A DNA stretch of 64,000 bases from Lacrimispora amygdalina (GTDB taxonomy: Bacteria > Bacillota > Clostridia > Lachnospirales > Lachnospiraceae). The notes below the pieces were generated by a model. That model did not search any database, was not told the DNA's origin, and saw nothing but the letters and a program-made list of their open reading frames with translations. Position numbers and translations under genes: made by a program. Positions 44,452 through 52,673 of this stretch are shown one piece after another; the stretch's first letter is position 1; the number at the start of each line of letters is the position of its first letter. Where the stretch lies: positions 62,001 to 126,000 of the forward strand of contig NZ_OAOF01000006.1 of NCBI RefSeq assembly GCF_900205965.1, given 5' to 3'.

Positions 44452-45153
44452 GTGAAAGAAAATCTTTTAATAGTACAAAGCCGGATAGAAGAAGCCTGCA
44501 GAAGATGCGGCCGTGACCCCAAAGAGGTTACTCTGATCGCTGTCAGCAAGACAAAACCTGCAGATATGATCATCGATGCCTATGAATCCGGAATTCGTGA
44601 TTTTGGAGAAAATAAAGTACAGGAGCTTTGTGACAAATATGAACTGCTTCCTGATGATATACACTGGCACATGATCGGTCATTTACAGCGCAATAAGGTA
44701 AAACAGGTAATTGATAAGGCTGTGCTGATCCACAGCGTGGATTCCGTCAGACTGGCTGAACAGATCGAGGAAGAAGCAGCGAAGAAAGAGATTTGTGTGA
44801 GCATTCTATTGGAAGTAAACGTTGCAAATGAAGAAACTAAATTTGGCTTTCGGTTAGAGGAAACGGAGCAGGCACTCCGTGATATTTCTGTTTTTCCCCA
44901 TATTAGTATAAAAGGACTCATGACTATTGCACCTTTTGTAGAAAATTCTGAGCAAAATCGTCCTGTTTTTAAAAAATTAAGTAAATTTTATGTTGACATG
45001 CAAAGGAAAAACATTGATAATGTTAATATGAATATGCTCTCAATGGGTATGACTGGAGACTATGAAATCGCCATAGAAGAAGGGGCTACTCTGGTAAGAG
45101 TCGGTACCGGTATTTTTGGTACAAGATATAAGATTGGAGAGAATGAAGTATGA
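44452..45153 (+). CDS. YggS/YlmE family pyridoxal phosphate homeostasis protein
   Basis: A PLP-binding protein with an alanine-racemase-like TIM barrel that buffers PLP. The 233-residue sequence shows the PLP Lys in LIAVSKTKPADMI, then FGENKVQEL, HMIGHLQRNKVKQVI and the C-terminal LSMGMTGDYEIAIEEGATLVRVGTGIFG. The start is GTG 44452 or TTG 44449; the AGAGGTGA box at 44436-44443 favours 44452. It overlaps sepF by 4 nt and is part of the ylm-type division cluster. Confidence 0.94.
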   Translation: MKENLLIVQSRIEEACRRCGRDPKEVTLIAVSKTKPADMIIDAYESGIRDFGENKVQELCDKYELLPDDIHWHMIGHLQRNKVKQVIDKAVLIHSVDSVRLAEQIEEEAAKKEICVSILLEVNVANEETKFGFRLEETEQALRDISVFPHISIKGLMTIAPFVENSEQNRPVFKKLSKFYVDMQRKNIDNVNMNMLSMGMTGDYEIAIEEGATLVRVGTGIFGTRYKIGENEV

Positions 45154-45668
45154 GCATTTTAGGCAAATTGATGGATAGCATGCGCTTGAATGATACAGAT
45201 GATGAAGACGATTACTATTTAGATGACGACTATGAAGATGATAGCGATAAACATGCGAAGAAAACCCTCTTTTCAAAAAAAACAGAAGATGATTACTATG
45301 ATGAAGAGGAGTATGAACAAAAGCCCCGTTTCCTATCACGCTCTCCCAAGGTAGTTCCCATGAAGCAGTCCCGCTCTATGGAGGTTTCCATGGTGAAGCC
45401 TACCTCTATAGAGGATGCAAAGGAAATTTGTGATCACATGCTTGCAGGTAAGGCGGTTGTACTTAACATGGAAGGAATCCATACTGAGGTGGCTCAGAGA
45501 ATTATAGATTTTACATCCGGTGCTACTTATTCGATGAATGGTAATCTGCAGAAAATATCTAATTATATTTTTATAGCTACGCCGGAATCGGTTGAGCTAT
45601 CGGGAGATTTTCAGGATTTATTAAACAGCGGAAGTCTGGATATGGGCGGAATGAATCTGCGCCTTTAA
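45150..45668 (+). CDS. sepF: Cell division protein SepF
   Basis: SepF tethers FtsZ to the membrane and bundles its filaments. The 172-residue protein has an N-terminal membrane-binding helix (MSILGKLMDSMRL), an acidic Asp/Tyr-rich linker (about residues 15-60) and the C-terminal SepF core with DAKEICDHMLAGKAVVLNME, MNGNLQKISNYIFIATP and a final Leu-Arg-Leu. The ATG overlaps yggS. The gene is the last in its operon; the region downstream contains the 51-bp duplicated element. Confidence 0.96.
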   Translation: MSILGKLMDSMRLNDTDDEDDYYLDDDYEDDSDKHAKKTLFSKKTEDDYYDEEEYEQKPRFLSRSPKVVPMKQSRSMEVSMVKPTSIEDAKEICDHMLAGKAVVLNMEGIHTEVAQRIIDFTSGATYSMNGNLQKISNYIFIATPESVELSGDFQDLLNSGSLDMGGMNLRL

Positions 45669-45753
45669 TCCATAATAATAAGGTTTCTCTTAATGGGACA
45701 AGCAGGCATTTTTCCATACCATTTGTTTGGACAGGAAAAATTGTTTGCTTTCT

Positions 45754-45855
45754 TCCATATTATTGTCCACGCTTTCTGGACATAAAGGGGTGCCCGAAGG
45801 GTGCTCCATATTATTGTCCACGCTTTCTGGACATAAAGGGGTGCCCGAAGGGTGT
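45754..45855 (+). repeat. Tandem duplication of a 51-bp structured element before aroB
   Basis: Two copies of a 51-bp unit lie head to tail (45754-45804 and 45805-45855) and differ only in the last base (C or T). Each unit contains the inverted repeat TGTCCA-N7-TGGACA and a second hairpin GTGCCC-GAA-GGGTGC, whose two wobble pairs form only in RNA from the + strand. The block is between sepF and aroB and outside both. It could be a dispersed intergenic element or a structured leader; the sequence does not decide. Confidence 0.9.
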
Positions 45856-45900
45856 TCCTTAATAGAGGATTATGACACGATGCAATGGAGGAAGAGCAGC

Positions 45901-46989
45901 ATGGGAAGCAGAATGCCGGTACATATGGAAGGTACCTTTATTTATGATATAGTGATGGAAACTTCATTTGAAGGATTAAGGGAAGAACTGATGAATCTGA
46001 ATTTAGGGGAGCGTAAAGTCTGTATCGTTTCAGATACGAACGTGGCTCCTCTTTATCTTAATGAAGTTGAACAGATTATTTCAGGCTGCTTTCAAAAGAC
46101 AGAACATTACATTTTTCCTGCAGGAGAAGAACATAAAAATCTGGATACAGTGCGAAAATTATATGAAACCCTTATAGTCAAACAGTTTGACAGATACGAT
46201 TATCTGCTGGCATTAGGCGGCGGCGTTGTTGGGGATCTGTGCGGATTTGCAGCGTCCACTTATCTGAGAGGTATTTCCTTTATTCAGGTACCAACCACAC
46301 TTCTCTCACAGGTGGATTCAAGCATAGGTGGAAAAACCGGAGTTGATTTTGACGCATACAAAAACATGGTTGGTGCGTTTCACATGCCAAAGTTAGTTTA
46401 TACCAATGTCGCATCCTTAAAGACATTATCAGAGGAGCAGTTCTCTTCCGGTATGGGAGAAGTGATAAAGCATGGTCTGATCAGGGATGCCTCCTACTAT
46501 CAGTGGCTGAAGGATCATGCCTGTGAGATACAGAGCCGCAAGCTTGATATATTAAGCGAGATGGTTACAGTCAGCAACCGGATCAAGCGGGATGTGGTTG
46601 AAATAGATCCTACCGAACAGGGGGAGCGGGCACTTTTAAATCTGGGACATACCCTGGGGCATGCCATTGAGAAGCTTTCTGATTTCCGCCTTCTTCATGG
46701 TCATTGCGTGGGTCTGGGCTGCATTGCTGCTATGGTGATCTCTGTGAATCGGGGGATGATTCAAGAGAACCAGCTTCCTGTACTTCTGAATATGATGAAG
46801 CTGTATCATATGCCGGTAACTGTAACTGGTTTATCACCTGTTGAAATTGTAAAAACTACAAAGAGTGATAAAAAAATGGATTCAGGAACCATACGCTTTA
46901 TTTTGCTGGAAGAAATCGGGAAAGCATATGTGGATAAAACCGTATCCGAAGAAGAAATGACAGAAGGGCTGGCCCTGATTTTAGCATAA
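45901..46989 (+). CDS. aroB: 3-dehydroquinate synthase
   Basis: AroB closes the seven-carbon DAHP to 3-dehydroquinate, the second step of the shikimate pathway. The 362-residue protein has the NAD-binding GGGVVGDLCGFAASTYLRG, the PTTLLSQVDSSIGGKTGVD motif with catalytic residues, and the zinc-ligand region NLGHTLGHAIEKL. The frame is open upstream to 45727 through the duplicated element, but ATG 45901 is placed 8 nt after GGAGGA and gives the family's normal length. No other shikimate gene is near. Confidence 0.95.
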   Translation: MGSRMPVHMEGTFIYDIVMETSFEGLREELMNLNLGERKVCIVSDTNVAPLYLNEVEQIISGCFQKTEHYIFPAGEEHKNLDTVRKLYETLIVKQFDRYDYLLALGGGVVGDLCGFAASTYLRGISFIQVPTTLLSQVDSSIGGKTGVDFDAYKNMVGAFHMPKLVYTNVASLKTLSEEQFSSGMGEVIKHGLIRDASYYQWLKDHACEIQSRKLDILSEMVTVSNRIKRDVVEIDPTEQGERALLNLGHTLGHAIEKLSDFRLLHGHCVGLGCIAAMVISVNRGMIQENQLPVLLNMMKLYHMPVTVTGLSPVEIVKTTKSDKKMDSGTIRFILLEEIGKAYVDKTVSEEEMTEGLALILA

Positions 46990-46998
46990 GGAGAACTC

Positions 46999-47517
46999 AT
47001 GAAACAAAAAACAAAATTAATCATCGGATTGTTCATTGGCTTTTTTTGCGCCATCGGACTTGATCAATGGACGAAGTTACTTGCAGTCAGACATTTAATG
47101 GGGCAGAAGCCCTATTCTATCTGGAATGGTGTTTTTGAATTATACTATTCAGAAAACCGTGGTGCTGCCTTTGGAATGCTTCAGGGAAAACAGTATTTCT
47201 TTTTATTGATTGCCATATTGGTATTGGCTTGTGCTGTATATGCCATCAGCCGCATGCCGGCTACAAGAAAATATCTGCCTTTACACGTAGTTGCAATGTT
47301 TCTCTCTGCTGGTGCAGTGGGGAATATGATAGACCGCTTTACCAGAGGCTATGTAGTGGATTTTTTATATTTTAAATTAATTGATTTTCCGATTTTCAAT
47401 GTTGCGGACTGTTATGTTACTGTTTCCATGTTCTTTTTTCTCCTATTGTTTTTATTTCATTATAAGGAAGAAGATTTACAATGCCTGTCTTATAGGAAGA
47501 AGGAGGAACAGGCTTGA
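46999..47517 (+). CDS. lspA: Lipoprotein signal peptidase
   Basis: LspA cuts signal peptides from diacylglyceryl-modified lipoproteins, of which this window encodes at least three. The 172-residue protein has four hydrophobic helices and the catalytic Asp residues in GNMIDRFTRG and FNVADCYVT; the opening AIGLDQWTKLLAVRHL and the ENRGAAFGML loop are also typical. It is 9 nt after aroB and overlaps rluD by 4 nt. Confidence 0.97.
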   Translation: MKQKTKLIIGLFIGFFCAIGLDQWTKLLAVRHLMGQKPYSIWNGVFELYYSENRGAAFGMLQGKQYFFLLIAILVLACAVYAISRMPATRKYLPLHVVAMFLSAGAVGNMIDRFTRGYVVDFLYFKLIDFPIFNVADCYVTVSMFFFLLLFLFHYKEEDLQCLSYRKKEEQA

Positions 47518-48428
47518 ATCAGGAATATAATGTGCTGGCGGAAGAAGCAGGAAACCGCATAGACCGTTACTTAAGTGAGCGAAATCAAGAGATCTCCCGT
47601 TCCTATATACAGAAGCTTTTGAAAGATGAGAGTGTTTTGGTAAATGGGAAAACGGTAAAAAGTAATTATAAAGTCTGTGCCGAAGACAAGATCCTTGTAA
47701 ATATTCCGGAGGCAGTTGAGCCGGAGATTGAGCCGGAGGACATTGATCTGGATATTCTATATGAGGACCGGGATATTATTCTCATTAATAAACCCAAAGG
47801 TATGGTGGTTCATCCGGCCGCCGGACATTATACAGGAACACTGGTGAATGCTTTAATGGCACATTGCCGTGGTGATTTATCAGGAATTAATGGAGTTATG
47901 CGTCCTGGCATTGTTCACCGCATTGATATGGATACTACAGGCGTTTTGATTGTCTGTAAAAATGACAGTTCTCACAACTCGATTGCAAAGCAGCTGAAGG
48001 ACCATTCCATAACAAGAAAATATTATGCAATTGTACATGGATCATTGAAAGAAGAGGAAGGTACCATCCATGCACCAATCGGTCGTCATCCCGTAGACCG
48101 GAAGAAGATGAGTGTAAATGAAAAGAATGGCAGAGATGCAATAACACATTATCGTGTTCTGGAGAGGTTCAGGCAGTTTACCTATGTGGAATGCCAGCTG
48201 GAAACAGGACGGACTCATCAGATCCGTGTGCATATGGCAAGTATGGGGCACCCCCTTCTTGGTGATTCTGTTTACGGACCTTCAAAGTGCCCTTACCGCC
48301 TGACAGGGCAGACTTTGCATGCAGGAGTGCTGGGAATCATTCATCCTGCGACTGGTGAATATATGGAATTTCAGGCACCTTTACCGGAATATTTTGAAGA
48401 TTTACTTCGTAAATTACGAGCCACCTAG
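47514..48428 (+). CDS. rluD: RluD-type 23S rRNA pseudouridine synthase
   Basis: A pseudouridine synthase that modifies large-subunit rRNA. The 304-residue protein has an S4-like RNA-binding domain at the N-terminus (NRIDRYLSERNQEISRSYIQ) and a catalytic domain with the HRIDMDTTGVL motif containing the active Asp, and a C-terminal ETGRTHQIRVHMASMGHPLLG. TTG start after AGGAGGA. The lspA-rluD pairing is common in Firmicutes (ylyA-ylyB order). Confidence 0.96.
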   Translation: MNQEYNVLAEEAGNRIDRYLSERNQEISRSYIQKLLKDESVLVNGKTVKSNYKVCAEDKILVNIPEAVEPEIEPEDIDLDILYEDRDIILINKPKGMVVHPAAGHYTGTLVNALMAHCRGDLSGINGVMRPGIVHRIDMDTTGVLIVCKNDSSHNSIAKQLKDHSITRKYYAIVHGSLKEEEGTIHAPIGRHPVDRKKMSVNEKNGRDAITHYRVLERFRQFTYVECQLETGRTHQIRVHMASMGHPLLGDSVYGPSKCPYRLTGQTLHAGVLGIIHPATGEYMEFQAPLPEYFEDLLRKLRAT

Positions 48429-48454
48429 ACGATAAAGTCCGGGTGGTTTTTTTA
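48421..48454 (+). terminator. Intrinsic terminator after rluD
   Basis: CCACCT pairs with GGGTGG (one wobble), an inner GAC-GTC stem follows, and a T7 run comes after. The left arm overlaps the rluD stop codon. Confidence 0.82.
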
Positions 48455-48557
48455 CGGGCAAAATGTATTGATAACTGTTAAATTTAGATGAAATATGGAT
48501 TTTTCAGAAATTTAGTTGTATAATAGTATTATAAGATGACTGGAAGGAGTGATCAAT

Positions 48558-49193
48558 ATGAGTGAAAACTTAGTGGTTGCAATTGGTAGACAATGCGGAA
48601 GTTCTGGTAAGATTATTGGTGATAAGCTGGCAAAAGCCCTTGGAATTAAATGCTATGATAAGGAGTTATTAGCACTGGCTGCAAAAAACAGTGGTTTATG
48701 TGAGGAATTGTTTCAAACTCATGATGAAAAGCCTACCAACAGCTTTTTATATTCCTTGGTTATGGATACATATTCCGTAGGATTATCCAGCTCTGGTTAT
48801 ATGGATATGCCGATCAATCATAAGATTTTTCTGGCGCAGTTCGATACAATTAAGAAACTTGCAGAAGAAGAGTCCTGCGTCATTGTTGGAAGATGCGCAG
48901 ACTATGCACTGGCGGATAACCCGAATCTGGTTTCTATATTTATTACTGCAGATGATAAGGATAAGATTCAGTCGTTAAAAGATCTGTATCAGATTGATGA
49001 AGGCAAGGCAAAGGAAGTCATGGTTAAAACAGATAAAAAGCGGTCCAGCTATTACAATTACTATGCCAACAAAAAGTGGGGGGATGTTAGAAGCTATGAT
49101 TTATGCATCAACCGCAGTGCGATTGGAGTAGACGGAACGGTAGACTTAATCCTTAAGTACGTGGATGTGAAAATGAAGGGCAAAAACAAATAA
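48558..49193 (+). CDS. Cytidylate kinase-like family protein
   Basis: A 211-residue P-loop kinase-like protein. It begins VVAIGRQCGSSGKIIGDKLA, a Walker A variant, and continues with YDKELLALAAKNSGL, the CVIVGRCADYALAD motif and a basic KKRSSYYNYYANKKWGD lid. These place it in the cytidylate-kinase-like group that is widespread in Lachnospiraceae and distinct from Cmk itself. The physiological substrate is not known. A GGAAGGAGTGATC ribosome site precedes ATG 48558. It has its own transcription unit, with TATAAT at 48519-48524 as the likely -10. Confidence 0.87.
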   Translation: MSENLVVAIGRQCGSSGKIIGDKLAKALGIKCYDKELLALAAKNSGLCEELFQTHDEKPTNSFLYSLVMDTYSVGLSSSGYMDMPINHKIFLAQFDTIKKLAEEESCVIVGRCADYALADNPNLVSIFITADDKDKIQSLKDLYQIDEGKAKEVMVKTDKKRSSYYNYYANKKWGDVRSYDLCINRSAIGVDGTVDLILKYVDVKMKGKNK

Positions 49194-49209
49194 CAGAAAC
49201 AATCAAATA

Positions 49210-49256
49210 ACAGAAACAGGCGTATCCATTATTTCGAGCGATGCGCCTGTTTCTGT
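49210..49256. terminator. Bidirectional hairpin terminator between the kinase gene and glmS
   Basis: ACAGAAACAGGCG (49210-49222) and its exact reverse complement (49244-49256) form a 13-bp stem between two convergent genes. A-rich and T-rich flanks allow termination from both sides, although the T tract is short. Confidence 0.72.
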
Positions 49257-49272
49257 ATTCACTTCTATGATA

Positions 49273-51090
49273 TTATTCTACAGTCACGGATTTTGCCAGA
49301 TTTCTTGGCTGATCTACGTCTAAATTTTTTCCTACCGATGCGTAGTAGGCAATAAGCTGTAAAACAACTGCAATGGGGAATACGGTAAAACGGTCCCCGA
49401 TATCTGGAATATTAATCCGTATATCCGCAATGCCGGGCTCTACATTTAAACTCTCTTTTGTAAGCAGAATTACAAAGGCGCCTCTTGCCTTTACCTCCCG
49501 GATATTGGAAATAGTCTTGGGAAACACATTTTCCTGAGTTGCGATGGCAATCACCGGAACCTCCTCTGTAATCAGGGCGATGGTCCCGTGTTTTAATTCA
49601 CCGGCTGCATAGGCCTCTGCATGAATATAAGAGATTTCCTTCAGTTTTAATGCACCCTCCAGAGAAAAGGCATAATCAAGGCCGCGTCCGATGAAAAAGG
49701 CATCCGGTTTATTGATTAAGTGTGTTATCAGCGCTTTCACCGTATCCCTTTTTTCAATCATGGCTTCCATGGCAGGGATGGAGTCAAGAAGCTTCTTCAT
49801 GAAATCTTCCGCTTCCTCTGCACCGTATTTGCCTCTTACAAGGGCCATACGACAGCATACCATATAAAGGGCAGCCAGCTGCACGGAATAAGCTTTGGTA
49901 CTGGCGACAGCGATCTCAGGGCCTGCGTGGCTATAGAGTACATAATCGCTTTCTCTGGCTATGGTAGAACCTTTTACATTAACAACGGACAATGTTCTGG
50001 CACCGTAGCTTTTTGCAAGGCGGAGGGCAGCCAGGGTATCGATAGTCTCACCGGATTGGGAGATGATAATGACCAGGGTCTTGTCATCTACCAGTGGATC
50101 TTCATAGCGGAATTCCGATGCGATGGAGACTGTAACCGGAATTCGTAAAAGCGGTTCCATTAAGGCTCTTGCCGCCATTCCGGCATGCATGGCAGTGCCG
50201 CAGGCAACAATCTGCACCTGATTACAATCCTCAAATAAAACGTCTGGTATCTGGTCATCCGTAAAATCGGGCAGACCTTTTGAAAGGCGCGGGAGAATCG
50301 TATTTTTTAAAGCCTCCGGCTGTTCGTGGATCTCTTTGAGCATAAAATGAGGAAAACCATTTTTCATGGCTGCATCCATATTCCAGTTCACTTCCAGAAT
50401 TTCCGGTTCCAGCTCCTTTAGATCCAGATCATACAGATGTACCTTATAGGATGTGAGCCTTAAAATATGATTTTCGGGGACTACAAAATACTGTCTGGTA
50501 TACGGAATCAGAGCAGTCAGGTCTGATGCCACGAATGAACCTGAGTGGGTATATGCAGCTACCAGAGGGCTCACGTTCCTGATTGCATAGATTTCACCCG
50601 GGTGATCCTCAAACATCATACAAAAGCTGTAGGACCCCCTTAAATAGGTGACCAGTTTTGCAATGGCCTCAGCCGGGTTTCCCTCATAGAGGCTTTCAAG
50701 AACCCAGGCAGCCACTTCACTGTCTGTTTCAGAAAGTAGTTTCCCTTCCAGGTGAAAATCCGTTGTAAGCTGGTGGTAGTTTTCAATAATGCCGTTGTGA
50801 ACCAGTATAACACGTCCTGCCCTGTGGGGATGGGTGTTTTCTGTCGTGACACCCCCATGCGTTGCCCATCTGGTATGTCCCAGGCCGCAGTGGGAGACCT
50901 GGTTTATATCCTCGCAGCCCTTTTTTAAGTTTGATACTTTTCCAGTATGACGTACAAGATGAATTCTGGAATTTTCCATGCAAAGTGCAACTCCAGCGCT
51001 GTCGTATCCGCGGTATTCCAACTGGGACAGTCCTTCTAACAGTATTTTTTTTGAGTCTAATGGTCCGCTATATCCAATTATTCCACACAT
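49273..51090 (-). CDS. glmS: Glutamine-fructose-6-phosphate aminotransferase GlmS
   Basis: GlmS makes glucosamine-6-phosphate from fructose-6-phosphate and glutamine, the entry step to peptidoglycan amino sugars. The 605-residue protein starts MCGIIGYSG, where Cys2 is the N-terminal glutaminase nucleophile after Met removal. The glutaminase domain covers about residues 1-235, followed by two SIS domains with SQSGETIDTLAALRLAK and the C-terminal DQPRNLAKSVTVE. An in-frame upstream ATG at 51150 is rejected because Cys must be N-terminal; GGAGA lies before ATG 51090. The leader carries a glmS ribozyme. Confidence 0.98.
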   Translation of the reverse strand: MCGIIGYSGPLDSKKILLEGLSQLEYRGYDSAGVALCMENSRIHLVRHTGKVSNLKKGCEDINQVSHCGLGHTRWATHGGVTTENTHPHRAGRVILVHNGIIENYHQLTTDFHLEGKLLSETDSEVAAWVLESLYEGNPAEAIAKLVTYLRGSYSFCMMFEDHPGEIYAIRNVSPLVAAYTHSGSFVASDLTALIPYTRQYFVVPENHILRLTSYKVHLYDLDLKELEPEILEVNWNMDAAMKNGFPHFMLKEIHEQPEALKNTILPRLSKGLPDFTDDQIPDVLFEDCNQVQIVACGTAMHAGMAARALMEPLLRIPVTVSIASEFRYEDPLVDDKTLVIIISQSGETIDTLAALRLAKSYGARTLSVVNVKGSTIARESDYVLYSHAGPEIAVASTKAYSVQLAALYMVCCRMALVRGKYGAEEAEDFMKKLLDSIPAMEAMIEKRDTVKALITHLINKPDAFFIGRGLDYAFSLEGALKLKEISYIHAEAYAAGELKHGTIALITEEVPVIAIATQENVFPKTISNIREVKARGAFVILLTKESLNVEPGIADIRINIPDIGDRFTVFPIAVVLQLIAYYASVGKNLDVDQPRNLAKSVTVE

Positions 51091-51162
51091 AATAAAATCT
51101 CCTTTATAATACGTTTTTAGTTTTATATTCCTGTTTCGCGAAATATGCACACAAAAACAAGC

Positions 51163-51199
51163 TGTCTCTTATTGTCTGAAAAACGGACAGCGTTCTTGT
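51163..51199 (-). terminator. Possible attenuator hairpin between the ribozyme and glmS
   Basis: On the minus strand, ACAA and GCTGTC (51199-51186) pair with GACAGC and TTGT (51176-51167) with a 4-nt bulge, followed directly by a T run. A competing smaller TGTC/GACA hairpin overlaps it. Such a terminator downstream of the ribozyme is not usual, and this is a low-confidence reading. Confidence 0.35.
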
Positions 51200-51225
51200 C
51201 TAACACATTTTTTCCTGATGTACCG

Positions 51226-51394
51226 GTTCCAGTGTGGTTGTTTTGCAGTTACCTGCATATTTCACATTGGATACACGCCCGGCAGCATGGAAGGGCATCC
51301 GCCGAATATTCGATCACCCTTCACCTCGTTAACCTTTGAATACCGTTTTCTCTGAGAAAACGCTCACGATCGTATCCGCAGGTGCATGGCGCTT
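51226..51394 (-). ncRNA. glmS ribozyme-riboswitch
   Basis: Read on the minus strand, the leader contains AAGCGCC at the cleavage site (51394-51388), then AACGAGGTGAAGGGTGATCG, TCGGCGGATGCC and the GCCGGGCGT segment, in the order found in known glmS ribozymes. P3/P4-like helices follow (CCAATGTG with CACACTGG; TGCAG with CTGCA). The RNA self-cleaves when glucosamine-6-phosphate binds and so lowers glmS expression. Cleavage is expected between 51393 and 51392. The 3' boundary is estimated from the last helix. Confidence 0.94.
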
Positions 51395-51437
51395 AGCTTT
51401 GCTATGTGTATTTATGCCTCCTTCATAAATTTAGTTT

Positions 51438-51466
51438 ATTATAACTTCTCTTTCTTTGTGCGTCAA
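51438..51466 (-). promoter_or_regulatory. Sigma-A promoter of glmS
   Basis: On the minus strand TTGACG (51466-51461), a 17-nt spacer and TATAAT (51443-51438). The transcript would start near 51431, about 38 nt before the ribozyme cleavage site. Confidence 0.87.
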
Positions 51467-51474
51467 TACCATGA

Positions 51475-51514
51475 TTTACATCTATTTTACGTAAAGATTC
51501 TTTTTCATTTTACA
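51475..51514 (+). promoter_or_regulatory. PhoP-box-like direct repeats before the ugp operon
   Basis: TTTACA at 51475-51480, TTTACG at 51486-51491, a degenerate TTCTTT at 51498-51503 and TTTACA at 51509-51514 follow each other at spacings of 11, 12 and 11 bp. Hexamers of the form TTNACA with 4-6-bp spacers are the pattern of PhoP boxes in Firmicutes. TAAAAT at 51524-51529 may be the -10 of the promoter served. The array lies between the glmS promoter and the ugp genes; the Pho link is inferred. Confidence 0.45.
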
Positions 51515-51561
51515 TCTGTTCTTTAAAATGAAGACAGGATATAAGAAAGGAAGCGGTTTTT

Positions 51562-52662
51562 ATGGCAAATCTATCTTTGGTAAATGTATGTAAAACATTT
51601 AAAAATGGTCAGGCTGCGGTTAAAAATTTTAATCTGGATATAAAAGATCAGGAGTTTATTATACTGGTAGGTCCCTCTGGATGCGGGAAGTCCACTACGT
51701 TAAGGATGATTGCTGGTCTGGAGGAGATATCTTCCGGGGAGTTGTGGATTGACGGAATGCTGATGAATCTGACAGTTCCACAAAAACGGGATTTATCTAT
51801 GGTCTTTCAGTCCTATGCCCTTTACCCACACCTGACTGTTTATGAAAATATGGCATTTAGCTTAAGAGTACGAAAGATCGGGAAAGCGGAGATTGACAGA
51901 CGGGTGAGAAAAGCGGCCGAAGTTTTGTGTATCAGCCACTTACTTGACCGGAAGCCCCGTGCATTATCGGGAGGCCAGAAGCAGAGAGTCGCTATCGGGA
52001 GTGCTATTGTACGGGAGCCCAGGGCTTATTTAATGGATGAGCCTCTTTCTAATCTGGATGCAAAGCTGAGAACACAAATGCGGGTAGAGTTATCCAAAAT
52101 ACATAAAGAGCTGGGAGCGACCATAATATACGTAACCCATGACCAGGTAGAAGCCATGACTCTGGGAACCAGAATTGTGGTTATGGATTCGGGAGTTATT
52201 CTGCAGGCGGCTGAGCCGGACGTTCTCTATCGGAATCCGGTTAACAAATTTGTCGCCGGTTTTATAGGGTCTCCTTCCATGAATTTTATTCCTGTCTGGG
52301 TGGAGAGAAGAGAAGACCGGATTTGTGTTGAGTTTTTAAGGAACCGGTTGTTTGTAAATGAAGAATGTGCACAGCGGCTGATTGAGGGGGATTATCTGGG
52401 CAGGAGAGTATATCTTGGCATTCGCCCGGAGGATTTCCATGAAACCGGACCAAAGGAACAGGAACTAAAACTTAACGTTGAGATAAAGGAAGTTCTGGGT
52501 TCGGAAATCCTCCTTCATGGGAAAATAGGAAGACATTCGGTCTGTGCAAGACTGAAACCTGATTTTTCTTCGGAAACTGGAGAGGAAGCGTCTGTTTTTG
52601 CTGATATGAATCAGATCTTTCTGTTTGATATGGATACAGAAGAAAACATATTATACCGTTAA
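51562..52662 (+). CDS. ugpC: Glycerol-3-phosphate-type ABC transporter ATPase UgpC
   Basis: The ATPase of a carbohydrate (CUT1) importer. The 366-residue protein has Walker A GPSGCGKSTTLRM, the ABC signature LSGGQKQRVAIG, Walker B AYLMDEPLSNLD and a C-terminal TOBE-type regulatory domain from about residue 235. UgpC and MsmK-type ATPases are nearly indistinguishable by motif, so the ugp name rests on the neighbouring genes. GAAAGGAAG precedes the ATG. It is the first gene of the operon. Confidence 0.88.
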   Translation: MANLSLVNVCKTFKNGQAAVKNFNLDIKDQEFIILVGPSGCGKSTTLRMIAGLEEISSGELWIDGMLMNLTVPQKRDLSMVFQSYALYPHLTVYENMAFSLRVRKIGKAEIDRRVRKAAEVLCISHLLDRKPRALSGGQKQRVAIGSAIVREPRAYLMDEPLSNLDAKLRTQMRVELSKIHKELGATIIYVTHDQVEAMTLGTRIVVMDSGVILQAAEPDVLYRNPVNKFVAGFIGSPSMNFIPVWVERREDRICVEFLRNRLFVNEECAQRLIEGDYLGRRVYLGIRPEDFHETGPKEQELKLNVEIKEVLGSEILLHGKIGRHSVCARLKPDFSSETGEEASVFADMNQIFLFDMDTEENILYR

Positions 52663-52673
52663 GGAGCAGTCTT

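Noticed and set aside
45727..45900. In-frame extension of aroB through the two 51-bp repeats, giving a 17-residue peptide repeat
   Set aside because: The repeat sits in the gap, the extension has no ribosome site, and ATG 45901 with GGAGGA gives the normal AroB length.
51145..51339. 64-codon + strand frame opposite the glmS leader
   Set aside because: It lies antisense to the ribozyme, which explains the sequence conservation; no ribosome site.
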